This document shows positions 1-6,698 of a stretch of DNA of 21,620 bases, piece by piece (within the stretch, counting starts at the first letter, position 1; every line of letters begins with the position of its first letter). The position numbers and the translations under genes are program-made. The notes beneath the pieces are model-generated. The model was not told where the DNA came from and ran no database searches. It saw only the letters and a program-made list of their open reading frames with translations. Source of the DNA: Pauljensenia sp. (GTDB lineage Bacteria > Actinomycetota > Actinomycetes > Actinomycetales > Actinomycetaceae); the NCBI GenBank assembly GCA_029983625.1, contig JASBZF010000015.1, positions 1 to 21,620 of the forward strand. The letters run 5' to 3'.

Positions 1-61
1 CCCCCCCGCTTCGAGTTCCGACCAGCGTGAGCGTTTCCTCCCGCGCCGCCCGTTCGTCGAG

Positions 62-67
62 TACCTT
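62..67 (+). promoter_or_regulatory. Candidate -10 box (TACCTT) for leaderless transcription of the LytR_C gene
   Basis: TACCTT fits the actinobacterial TANNNT -10 pattern and ends 6 nt before GTG 74, so transcription would begin at the start codon. No convincing -35 is seen. The same geometry occurs before the MFS gene and dnaX. Confidence 0.4.
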
Positions 68-73
68 TATGGG

Positions 74-802
74 GTGACCTCCCAGATGCAGGCTCTTACT
101 CCCAGGCAGCGTTTCCTCAAAGAACGCCAACGCAAGCAGACGCTCACCTTCGCGCTGACAACCGCAGTGATGACGCTTTTTGCTCTTGTGAGCGGACTCG
201 TCCTCATGGGTGTCGTTCCGGTTCCTTTCGGTAACAGCTTCTCTCAGCCGGTGAAGTATGCAAGCGCAGGGACGATCCCCTGCCCACCTGAAGGGGCAAC
301 TCCCGTGGCCCCTGAATCCGTGACGGTCCAGGTTCTCAACACCACAAGCCGTCAGGGCCTCGCCTTAACGGCTTCGACGATGCTCACCAATATGGGGTAT
401 GCGCCGCTTGAACCCGGAAACGCGGCCCCAGAATATTCAGGAACAGCGGAAATTGACGCCGGGCCCGCAGCGATTATCGACGCCTACACGGTGGCGCGCT
501 TTTTCCCGAAGTCGAAAGTTGTCCTCACAGAATCCACCGACAAGACCGTGACCGTCCTCCTGGGAACCTTCTACGACCCCGCTATTTCCCCCGACGAACT
601 CCAAAGAATCTCTCAATCAACTTCCGCTTTCAGCGTCCCCACCGGATGTCTTCCCCTTTCCGATGAGGATCTTGCTGCTCTTAAAACTTCACAGTCCGCA
701 CAGTCCGCTGCTCAGTCGGACGCACAATCAGGCGAAGCGGAAGCACAGTCGAGTGAGTCAGCGGCCCCTTCAGAGGAAACAGAAGCCCAGCCGGAAGAAT
801 AA
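74..802 (+). CDS. LytR C-terminal domain (LytR_C) membrane-anchored protein
   Basis: This 242-residue protein has a short basic cytoplasmic N-terminus, one membrane helix (about residues 23-48) and an extracytoplasmic domain with the LytR_C-type core VTVQVLNTTSRQGLA (83-97). It ends in a low-complexity Ser/Ala/Gln/Glu tail (about 203-242) that looks wall-associated or unstructured. LytR_C domains occur alone or at the end of LCP cell-wall ligases in actinobacteria; the role is probably in the envelope and no enzymatic residues are evident. Start choice: the frame is open to the left window edge, but GTG at 74 has no Shine-Dalgarno and is preceded at exactly 6 nt by TACCTT (62-67), which fits a leaderless start. 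ATG at 86 is the alternative, and a start outside the window cannot be excluded. The first 73 bases may hold the end of an upstream gene that I cannot identify. Confidence 0.75.
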   Translation: MTSQMQALTPRQRFLKERQRKQTLTFALTTAVMTLFALVSGLVLMGVVPVPFGNSFSQPVKYASAGTIPCPPEGATPVAPESVTVQVLNTTSRQGLALTASTMLTNMGYAPLEPGNAAPEYSGTAEIDAGPAAIIDAYTVARFFPKSKVVLTESTDKTVTVLLGTFYDPAISPDELQRISQSTSAFSVPTGCLPLSDEDLAALKTSQSAQSAAQSDAQSGEAEAQSSESAAPSEETEAQPEE

Positions 803-804
803 AA

Positions 805-847
805 CGGAATAAAGCGGAACACGGGATAAACGGAACACGGAATAAAG
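805..847. repeat. Short tandem repeat, CGGAACACGGGATAAA-type
   Basis: Just after the LytR_C stop the sequence reads as a truncated unit CGGAATAAAG, then CGGAACACGGGATAAA, then CGGAACACGGAATAAAG: about 2.5 imperfect copies of a 16-17 nt unit. It is noncoding. A similar CGGAAAAG-style tandem pair is present near 2675. Confidence 0.7.
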
Positions 848-878
848 CCAAGAGGGCAGCCGAACCCCTGACAGTGAG

Positions 879-896
879 TCGCGATCTTTATCGCGA
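879..896. terminator. Hairpin TCGCGAT-CTTT-ATCGCGA downstream of the LytR_C gene
   Basis: This is a perfect 7-bp inverted repeat with a 4-nt loop. It could be a weak terminator for the gene ending at 802, but there is no T-run behind it, so a regulatory palindrome is equally possible. Confidence 0.3.
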
Positions 897-1019
897 TCAT
901 TAGCTTTGCGGCCGCTCACTTCGCGACACCGAGCACGCATCCTCGAATGGGCGCTCGCTTCCATGAGCGAAAACCCACCCACAACCCACCAACGTTCTCA
1001 CCCAAAGGGGCCAAACAGG

Positions 1020-1173
1020 CCGCCCACTGCCAGCCGGATCCCACAACCCAAGCACAACCACACCACGACAACACTGGAACCCCACAATGGAGCACCACAT
1101 TGGTCGCCGACCTCATCTTCCAGAACAAACGTACAGCCTCCACACGCTGCGTCTGCGAATACGCAAGCCTCAC
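1020..1173 (-). pseudogene. Remnant of an IS3-family transposase OrfA (HTH part), frameshifted
   Basis: On the minus strand, TTGGAGG followed 7 nt later by GTG (1173) starts a peptide MRLAYSQTQRVEAVRLF, continuing with SATNVVLHCG. This resembles the N-terminal helix-turn-helix of IS3-type OrfA proteins (YS..QR.EAVRLF....SAT.VV..LGYPS...L..WVR.DP). After the Gly, the best continuation is in another frame (GFQCCRGVVVLGLWDPAG, in place of GYPSR..L.LW.R.DP), which implies a frameshift. The rest of the element is unrecognisable and no OrfB or terminal repeats are seen. The match is by eye only, so confidence is limited. The surrounding stretch 803-1288 has no other supportable gene; its open frames are biased composition (His/Thr/Pro-rich). 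Confidence 0.42.
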
Positions 1174-1288
1174 GGAAAAGCCTCCAACTTTTCGTCTGGG
1201 CTGCCTTGACGTCATTAACCCCAAAAGCCCGAGTGTTAAGAACGAACCCTGCAGTTAGACAGTCCGATGTGAAAGGACCGTTATGAAA

Positions 1289-2488
1289 CTACGCCTCGCC
1301 ACTGTCGCGAGTACCGCCCTCGTTAAACTCCTTGAACCTACGCAAAAGCGACTCACCATCAGAACCAAACAACACCGGAATCGATGAAGGCACCGTCCAC
1401 AAGGCATCAGGGACAAGCGCCTCCACAGTGCCGTGCGACATGAACTGCTCAATCTGAGACAGAGAACGAATCGCGATCCCCGCGACATTCGCAGGGAAAT
1501 CACGAGCAAACTCCGCATAAATCTCCGGATCATGCTGACCGTCATCACCCACAAGAAGCCACTTAACCCTGGGGAACATGCGGACAAGACGACGCAATTC
1601 TCGCCGCTTATGTTCCGGGCCCGAACGGAACCACCCCGTATTCGACGGCCCAAAATCCGTCATCAAGAACCCGCCGAGGGGATACCCCAAACGACTGAGG
1701 AAATCACGAAGAGCAGGAACAAGATTCCACGCGCCAGTAGACAAATAAATCACGGGCGCATGACAACCCGGAAGCGCACCCTCAACTCGCGCAGCTTGCG
1801 TCAAAAAATCCGCCATCCCAGGGACAGCTTCACGGGAAGACATACGATCCACGAAAGAATGCTTAGCCGCCACGAGCAGACGCGGAAGCATCGTCACCAT
1901 CACCGTGTCATCAATATCGGACACAAGCGCGAAAGTTTCGTCCTCACCGATGATCCGAAGAGCAACGCACACAGGCCGACCCGCGCGCACCTTCCCCTGA
2001 GCACATCCACCCCGCCCTCGTAACTGAATCGGAGTAGTCGAAGACAAAGAATCCCCTTCGCGCAGGCCGAGAGCGCGCACATCCGACTCGTGAAGAACCT
2101 GCATCCAGGCACTGTGCCATCCAGCTTCGAGGCCGTGATCGGAAAGCGTCAGATCAACGTATCCACCTCGGTCGGTGAAAGTGATGCGCCTTTGGCGTCC
2201 GACGGTGACGAGGACCGGCTGACGTGGGACTTGAGCGTCGAAGAACTGACGCCACCCGCGTCGCTGCGCCAGCCAGGAACGCTGATCGTGATTGCGTTCC
2301 ATGATGACGCGCCCCAAAACCCGTGCTTTGCGCGTTGAACCGTGCCCTCCGAAACCGACGATTCCCGGATGGAAACCCCAATCGCCGAGGGCGCGCGCGA
2401 GGGCACGCGATCCTGCTTCACCAAATGACGAGGTGAGCGTGAGGAGCAAGGATGACGATTCGTTATCGATGAGGGGTTCGGCGAACAT
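1289..2488 (-). CDS. App1-like (DUF2183) phosphatase-domain protein
   Basis: This is a 399-residue protein of the App1/DUF2183 family, HAD-like enzymes related to yeast Mg-dependent phosphatidate phosphatase App1. The nucleophile motif DxDxT is present as SDIDDT (190-195) after a beta-rich N-terminal region (about 85-185). Later family blocks include VIYLSTGAWNL, the segment around LTDFGPSNTGWF-like FLMTDFGPSNTGWF, and KWLLVGDDGQHDPEIY, which supplies the acidic residues of the HAD core. It is probably cytosolic and acts on a phospholipid or other phosphomonoester, but the bacterial substrate is unknown. The ATG at 2488 is preceded by AGGAG with a 6-nt spacer. The gene follows the MFS gene on the same strand across a 330-nt purine-rich spacer, so it may or may not share that transcript. 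Confidence 0.85.
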   Translation of the reverse strand: MFAEPLIDNESSSLLLTLTSSFGEAGSRALARALGDWGFHPGIVGFGGHGSTRKARVLGRVIMERNHDQRSWLAQRRGWRQFFDAQVPRQPVLVTVGRQRRITFTDRGGYVDLTLSDHGLEAGWHSAWMQVLHESDVRALGLREGDSLSSTTPIQLRGRGGCAQGKVRAGRPVCVALRIIGEDETFALVSDIDDTVMVTMLPRLLVAAKHSFVDRMSSREAVPGMADFLTQAARVEGALPGCHAPVIYLSTGAWNLVPALRDFLSRLGYPLGGFLMTDFGPSNTGWFRSGPEHKRRELRRLVRMFPRVKWLLVGDDGQHDPEIYAEFARDFPANVAGIAIRSLSQIEQFMSHGTVEALVPDALWTVPSSIPVLFGSDGESLLRRFKEFNEGGTRDSGEA

Positions 2489-2532
2489 GGGCCTCTCCTG
2501 TGGGGGTCATGCACATTCTGCCCGATTTGCGC

Positions 2533-2550
2533 CGAGGGCGGGGCTGTGCG
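2533..2550. repeat. GC-rich dispersed repeat core (CGAGGGCGGGGCTGTGCG)
   Basis: This 18-nt core is identical to 9835-9852 inside dnaX. Related versions lie at 6552-6574, 13424-13442 and 15442-15456, and in inverse form at 4722-4736 and 15393-15403. In the intergenic cases it is usually part of a hairpin. Confidence 0.55.
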
Positions 2551-2579
2551 CGCCGGAAGGCGACCTCGTGAGCTTGCCT

Positions 2580-2815
2580 TGAAAGGGGTATAAAGGGCTG
2601 GGAAGAAGTGGGAAGACGGGGCGGATATGTGGATATGTGCGGATCACGAAACACTGAGGACTGGGAAAAGCTAACGGAAAAGTTAAGGATCGGGAAAAGT
2701 TAAGGACTTGGGAAACCAAAGGGCGGGGGAAAAGGGACTGGGAAGAAAACGGAAAAAGAAAACACAGGAAAAGGCATGAGGGAAAAGACTAAAGAAACTC
2801 CAGAAAGAAACTGAG
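2580..2815. other. Purine-rich intergenic spacer with GGGAAAAG/GGAAAAGTTAAGGA repeats
   Basis: Most of the 330-nt gap between the MFS and App1-like genes is overwhelmingly A/G on the plus strand. GGGAAAAG or GGAAAAG recurs at about 2663, 2676, 2692, 2718 and 2783, and there is a tandem pair CGGAAAAGTTAAGGAT (2675-2690) and CGGGAAAAGTTAAGGAC (2691-2707). A doubled GGATATGT lies near 2622-2638. In RNA transcribed from the minus strand, the direction of both flanking genes, it would be a pyrimidine-rich CUUUUCCC tract. No gene, terminator with a T-run, or tRNA is seen here. Confidence 0.7.
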
Positions 2816-2818
2816 GCG

Positions 2819-4039
2819 CTAGATCGAGACGCCCGGAGACTGTGAGCGTAAAACAGCGCGACGCAAAGGTAAAAGACCCAGGATCATAACCGCGACCATC
2901 ATCCAGGCCGCTCCCACCATGACGAGGTAACCTCCGTGAGCGCCGCTGGCATCAATCGCCGGACCTGCTGCCGCCGAACCGAGAGACAAACCGATATTCA
3001 GTGAGGTGCTGACCCAGGCGAGACCTTCGGTGAGGCGTTCGCCATCCACAACTTTCGCAATAATCGTGTTGACGTTCGTCATCGTGGGTGCGCACGTGAT
3101 CCCCGTTAGCGTCATCACGATCGCCATGACAAGAAGCGAATGCGCGAGAAGATAGGCCGAAGTGCCGAGCGCTAAAAGCACAACCCCGAAAGCAAAAAGC
3201 TTCCAGAGGGGCTGACGCCACGTGCGCGAACCGTACCACAGTCCCGCGAGGAGGGAACCGACCGAGAAGAAAGCAAGAAGCACCCCCGACATGGAAGCTG
3301 CGCCCAGAGCGTTCGCGAACTCGACAACCGCCACGTCATTTGCTCCGAACATGAAACCCATCGCGATATAGGTCAAAGCCATGACGATGACAGCGGGATT
3401 ACGCAGGAGCGAACTGCGGCGCACCTCCTGAGAGGTGGACAGGAGTTCAGGTTCGGAGGAACGCTGCGAGAAGAACCAGAGACCACCGACGCTGAGGAAA
3501 AGACAGATAAGGATGAAGCCAATACCGGGATGAAAAACTGTGCCGAGCACCGTCGAAAGGACAGGGCCGACAATGTAGACGAACTCGTCGATGACGGATT
3601 CGAAAGCGTAAGCGGTGCTCAGGTGGTGGGGACATTCTTTAAGGGCGTGTGCCCAGCGTGCGCGCACGAAAGCACCGGGAGCACCCCAGGCTGCGCCTGC
3701 GACAATGGAAAACAGGGCGACGAGGGCGGGGTGGGCGTGCGTGATGGCAGCGAGAAGGAAAGCGATATTTGCTCCGATCCCGATGATGAGAAGGGGGAGC
3801 ATGATTGTGCGCTGTCCTAGGCGGTCAACGTGTCGGGCGATGATGGGGGCGCACGCGGCGGTTGCGATCACGTTCAGTGCTGACATGAGGCCCGCGAGTG
3901 AATAGTTCCCGTAGGTCGCCTTGATGAGGAGAATAATTGAGATCCCGATCATTGACATGGGAAGACGCAGGATTAATCCGGCAAGAGAGAACTTCCACGA
4001 AGCGTTGATTCGGAGAACGTCACGGTAGGCAGACAGCAC
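2819..4039 (-). CDS. Major facilitator superfamily transporter
   Basis: This is a 406-residue integral membrane protein with about 12 hydrophobic segments in two halves separated by a polar loop (about 205-222, SSEPELLSTSQEVRRSS). The MFS loop 2-3 signature is recognisable as ARHVDRLGQRTIMLP (about 68-82: R..DR.G.R). The family works as secondary transporters, mostly drug or metabolite exporters; the substrate cannot be told from sequence. The GTG start at 4039 has no Shine-Dalgarno, but TAGAAT ends exactly 6 nt upstream, which suggests leaderless transcription. The downstream gene on the same strand is the App1-like phosphatase. Nothing in the neighbourhood fixes the substrate. Confidence 0.85.
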   Translation of the reverse strand: MLSAYRDVLRINASWKFSLAGLILRLPMSMIGISIILLIKATYGNYSLAGLMSALNVIATAACAPIIARHVDRLGQRTIMLPLLIIGIGANIAFLLAAITHAHPALVALFSIVAGAAWGAPGAFVRARWAHALKECPHHLSTAYAFESVIDEFVYIVGPVLSTVLGTVFHPGIGFILICLFLSVGGLWFFSQRSSEPELLSTSQEVRRSSLLRNPAVIVMALTYIAMGFMFGANDVAVVEFANALGAASMSGVLLAFFSVGSLLAGLWYGSRTWRQPLWKLFAFGVVLLALGTSAYLLAHSLLVMAIVMTLTGITCAPTMTNVNTIIAKVVDGERLTEGLAWVSTSLNIGLSLGSAAAGPAIDASGAHGGYLVMVGAAWMMVAVMILGLLPLRRAVLRSQSPGVSI

Positions 4040-4045
4040 CGGCCA

Positions 4046-4051
4046 ATTCTA
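4046..4051 (-). promoter_or_regulatory. Candidate -10 box (TAGAAT) for leaderless MFS transcript
   Basis: On the minus strand, TAGAAT lies 6 nt before the GTG start codon and no ribosome-binding site is present. That is the spacing expected if +1 is the G of GTG. No clear -35 is seen. Confidence 0.45.
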
Positions 4052-4241
4052 CCGACTCGGTGCGTGACGCAGGTCTGCGTGGTGTCTGTGCATGCTTTGC
4101 CTCGGTTGTGTTCGCTGTTTGAGCGCTGTCTGTTGGGCTGTCGCCAAGAGCTGAGGTGAGGATGGTGCTTTACGGACCCTCTGTGTGCTTCCTTGAGTGA
4201 AACGTGAGGAATTAATATGACAGTTTGTCGTGAAAAAGCTA

Positions 4242-4270
4242 TTGAAGTTGCCTATTTCACCTATTAGTCT
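4242..4270 (+). promoter_or_regulatory. Promoter for the small membrane protein gene (TTGAAG-17-TAGTCT)
   Basis: The -35 TTGAAG (4242-4247) and -10 TAGTCT (4265-4270) are separated by 17 nt and fit the SigA-type pattern with a TANNNT -10. Transcription would begin near 4277, leaving a leader of about 80 nt containing short inverted repeats (CGCTG..CAGCG; CTCAG..CTGAG). The rest of the 4040-4359 gap holds the MFS promoter and nothing else I can support. Confidence 0.5.
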
Positions 4271-4359
4271 GATCGAAGGCGCTGTGTGAAGGCGCGCAGC
4301 GTAAAAACCCTTTTCAGGTCGCTCAGGATAACGATTTTCTGAGTTCAATAGGAGGAAAC

Positions 4360-4587
4360 ATGCGTACTGTTTTACGTCCCCTGGATTGGATGCTGATTCT
4401 CCTTGCTCTCATCGGCATCGTCGCGCATTGTGTTGCTATCTACCTGTCCTATCAGGACAGTCACTGGCTCCCAGTGTGTAACGCGATCGGAAGTGTCGGT
4501 CTGTTCGCCTGCGCTTTACTGATGTTCCGTGCGGTATTCCTGCGCATTTCACAAGAGCGGGAAAGGCAAAACACAAAGAGCCACTGA
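4360..4587 (+). CDS. Small two-helix membrane protein of unknown function
   Basis: The 75-residue product has two hydrophobic segments (about 9-28 and 39-61) joined by a short loop with one Tyr-Gln-Asp-Ser stretch, and ends in a basic, polar tail (RISQERERQNTKSH). This predicts a small inner-membrane hairpin with the tail in the cytoplasm by the positive-inside rule. Translation signals are strong: TAGGAGG ends a few bases before the ATG, and a good promoter lies about 90 nt upstream. I do not recognise a family. It sits alone on the plus strand between two minus-strand genes, and a long hairpin (4722-4790) lies downstream. The strong signals make it a real gene rather than a chance frame. 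Confidence 0.7.
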   Translation: MRTVLRPLDWMLILLALIGIVAHCVAIYLSYQDSHWLPVCNAIGSVGLFACALLMFRAVFLRISQERERQNTKSH

Positions 4588-4721
4588 ACACTTCAGACCC
4601 GACCACGCTCAGAGCCTGTAAAAGCGCGCGTGAACAGCGCAGAGACCGAAAAGACAACATCCGGGCAGCCGCCCCTTCGCTCATTCTGTTCGTCTCAATA
4701 GCTCCCACCCATGCGCGCTCC

Positions 4722-4790
4722 GGCCCCGCCCTCGTTAATGAAAACCCGCGAACACAATCCGTGAATACGCGCATCAACGAGGGCGAGGCC
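4722..4790. terminator. Long GC-rich hairpin, bidirectional terminator candidate
   Basis: GGCCCCGCCCTCGTT (4722-4736) pairs with AACGAGGGCGAGGCC (4776-4790) with a single mismatch; the 39-nt loop contains further CGCG complementarity. It lies between the convergent small membrane protein gene and pgm. There is no T-run, so termination in both directions is an inference. It belongs to the GAGGGCGGGG repeat family. Confidence 0.45.
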
Positions 4791-4822
4791 CAAGGTGAAA
4801 ACCAGGGAAAACAAGGGGGCGG

Positions 4823-6493
4823 TCAGCGCAAAGCGTCAGAAACAAGAGCTTTCGCAGCCTCCTGAACCTCAACAAGATGCTCGGCGCCCTTAAAAGACTC
4901 CGCGTAGATCTTGTACACGTCCTCGGTACCTGAAGGGCGAGCAGCAAACCAAGCGGATTCCGTGGTCACTTTCAGTCCACCGATCGAAGCCCCATTACCG
5001 GGAGCCTTCACAAGCTTTGCGGTGATTGCCTCACCCGCGAGTTCATTCGCCGTCACATCCTGCGGCGACAAAGCAGCAAGCTTCGCTTTTTCTTCACGAT
5101 TCGCCGGTGCATCAATACGCGCATAAGCGGACGCGCCGTAAGCTTCGACGAGTTCAGCGTGGAGCTGCGAAGGGGTCTTACCCGTGATGGCCAAGATTTC
5201 AGAAGCAAGGAGGGCAAGAATAATGCCGTCCTTATCTGTTGACCAGACCGTCCCGTCTTTGCGCAAGAAAGACGCTCCGGCGGACTCTTCGCCACCAAAA
5301 CCAAGCGACCCATCAAGCAATCCGGGGACAAAATACTTAAAACCGACGGGCACTTCGATCAGTGTGCGACCCATTGCAGCAACAACGCGGTCAATGAGAG
5401 CCGAAGACACAAGAGTCTTCCCCACGGCGGCATCCGACTTCCATCCGGGGCGATGCTGGAAAAGGTAGTGAATCGCGACGGCAAGATAATGGTTCGGATT
5501 CATGAGGCCATCGGACGTGACAATGCCGTGACGGTCCGAATCTGCGTCGTTGCCGGTGGCGATATCGTAGGGCGTTTCACCGGAAGCGTCCGGGGTCATC
5601 ACCTCACGTAAAGAAGCCATCGCGTAGGGCGAAGAGCAATCCATACGGATCTTTCCGTCCCAGTCCACAGTCATGAACGCCCACGCCGGATCCACATTCG
5701 GATTGACGACCGTCAGATCAAGGTCGTAGCGCTCTGCGATCGCAGCCCAGTAATCAACAGACGCACCGCCGAGCGGATCAGCGCCGATACGTACCCCCGC
5801 TTCGCGGATCGCATCAATGTCGATCACTTGGTCGAGTTGGTCCACGTAAAAACGCAGATAGTCGAACTTTTCCACATGAGGGTCATCAAAGAGCGAAGGG
5901 CCGATAATACGCGCCACCTTGTGCCAGCCCTCTTCAAGGATCTGGTTTGCGCGTTCGGCGATCCAGCCGGTCGCATCCGTGTCAGCGGGGCCGCCGTGAG
6001 GTGGATTGTATTTAAAACCGCCATCGCGCGGAGGATTGTGCGAGGGCGTGACGACGATACCGTCACTCAGACCGGGACCGTCAGTGCGCAGAGCGTGCGG
6101 TGCACCGTTCGCGCCGAGGATCGCCACCGATACGGCGGGAGTGGGCGTGTAGGAATGACGCGAGTCAATTTTTACGGTGACACCTGCGGCGACAAGAACT
6201 TCGAGGGCGGTGCGCCATGCGGGTTCAGACAGGGCGTGAGTATCCCGACCGATGTAGAGCGGACCGTCGTAACCCTGCTGTGCGCGATACTCCACGATGG
6301 CTTTCGTAATGGCGACGATATGGCCTTCGTTGAACTTTCCGTCCAGTGAAGAGCCACGGTGGCCGGAAGTGCCAAAACTGACCCTCTGATCAATGACGCT
6401 GGGGTCGGGTTCGATGTCGTAGTAGGCGGATACAACTTCGTCTACGTTGATGAGGTCTTCACTCAGGGCGACGGTGCCAGCTCTTTCATGCAT
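4823..6493 (-). CDS. pgm: Phosphoglucomutase (alpha-D-glucose 1,6-phosphate dependent)
   Basis: This is a 556-residue cytosolic enzyme interconverting glucose 1-phosphate and glucose 6-phosphate, linking glycolysis to glycogen and cell-wall sugar nucleotides. All hallmark sites of the alpha-D-phosphohexomutase family are visible: TSGHRG (42-47), the phosphoserine loop TPSHNPP with Ser151, the Mg site DADSDR (316-321), the sugar-specificity loop GGEESAG (400-406) and the phosphate-binding RPSGTE (519-524). The length matches the E. coli Pgm class. The N-terminus MHERAG is typical of actinobacterial Pgm and supports the ATG at 6493. No Shine-Dalgarno is present, so a leaderless or short-leader mRNA is possible. 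It is divergent from an AGE-family sugar epimerase, which suggests shared carbohydrate function, though this is only proximity. Confidence 0.95.
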   Translation of the reverse strand: MHERAGTVALSEDLINVDEVVSAYYDIEPDPSVIDQRVSFGTSGHRGSSLDGKFNEGHIVAITKAIVEYRAQQGYDGPLYIGRDTHALSEPAWRTALEVLVAAGVTVKIDSRHSYTPTPAVSVAILGANGAPHALRTDGPGLSDGIVVTPSHNPPRDGGFKYNPPHGGPADTDATGWIAERANQILEEGWHKVARIIGPSLFDDPHVEKFDYLRFYVDQLDQVIDIDAIREAGVRIGADPLGGASVDYWAAIAERYDLDLTVVNPNVDPAWAFMTVDWDGKIRMDCSSPYAMASLREVMTPDASGETPYDIATGNDADSDRHGIVTSDGLMNPNHYLAVAIHYLFQHRPGWKSDAAVGKTLVSSALIDRVVAAMGRTLIEVPVGFKYFVPGLLDGSLGFGGEESAGASFLRKDGTVWSTDKDGIILALLASEILAITGKTPSQLHAELVEAYGASAYARIDAPANREEKAKLAALSPQDVTANELAGEAITAKLVKAPGNGASIGGLKVTTESAWFAARPSGTEDVYKIYAESFKGAEHLVEVQEAAKALVSDALR

Positions 6494-6551
6494 GGTGCTA
6501 AGTGTGGCACTGAGAAAGGGGTGTGTGGGAGTGCTTCCCGATAATCGGATG

Positions 6552-6574
6552 ACGAGGCGGGGCTGCGCCCTCGT
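6552..6574. repeat. GC-rich hairpin ACGAGG...CCTCGT, repeat-family member
   Basis: ACGAGGCGGGGCTGCGC-like sequence closes with CCCTCGT, giving a short stem in the pgm/epimerase divergent spacer. It matches the GAGGGCGGGGCTG repeat with one G missing. Because it lies between divergent genes, a terminator role is unlikely here. Confidence 0.4.
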
Positions 6575-6580
6575 ATCTGC

Positions 6581-6604
6581 GTGAATCTGTGCGTGTGAAT
6601 CTGT
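6581..6604. promoter_or_regulatory. Direct repeat GTGAATCTGT x2, 14-bp period
   Basis: Two exact copies of GTGAATCTGT (6581-6590 and 6595-6604) lie about 30 bp upstream of the candidate -10 (TAGGCT, 6637-6642) of the epimerase gene. The spacing suits an activator site, but no regulator can be named. Confidence 0.3.
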
Positions 6605-6636
6605 TGTGGGCGAAGCGAGTACTCCTCCTCACCCGT

Positions 6637-6642
6637 TAGGCT
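6637..6642 (+). promoter_or_regulatory. Candidate -10 (TAGGCT) for the AGE-family gene
   Basis: TAGGCT fits TANNNT; +1 would fall near 6649, giving a leader of about 50 nt. No good -35 at 17-18 bp is visible, consistent with a need for an activator, but this is weak. Confidence 0.3.
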
Positions 6643-6698
6643 TATCCCTGATGGATCGCACAGTCGCGATCCTGTAACGAAAACTTCAGGAGGCATTC

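Noticed and set aside
906..1286. 126-codon plus-strand frame in the gap after the LytR_C gene
   Set aside because: It is low-complexity Pro/Thr/Ser/His sequence without a ribosome binding site; the minus strand shows the transposase-like remnant instead.
1433..2023. 196-codon open frame on the plus strand, antisense to the App1-like gene
   Set aside because: Its composition is Arg/His/Thr-rich, it has no ribosome binding site, and it mirrors the codon bias of the real minus-strand gene.
4049..4348. 99-codon minus-strand frame between the MFS and small membrane protein genes
   Set aside because: It overlaps the promoter regions of both genes, has no ribosome binding site and shows no domain.
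5828..6349. 173-codon open frame on the plus strand, antisense to pgm
   Set aside because: pgm carries every catalytic motif on the other strand; this frame has no recognisable domain.
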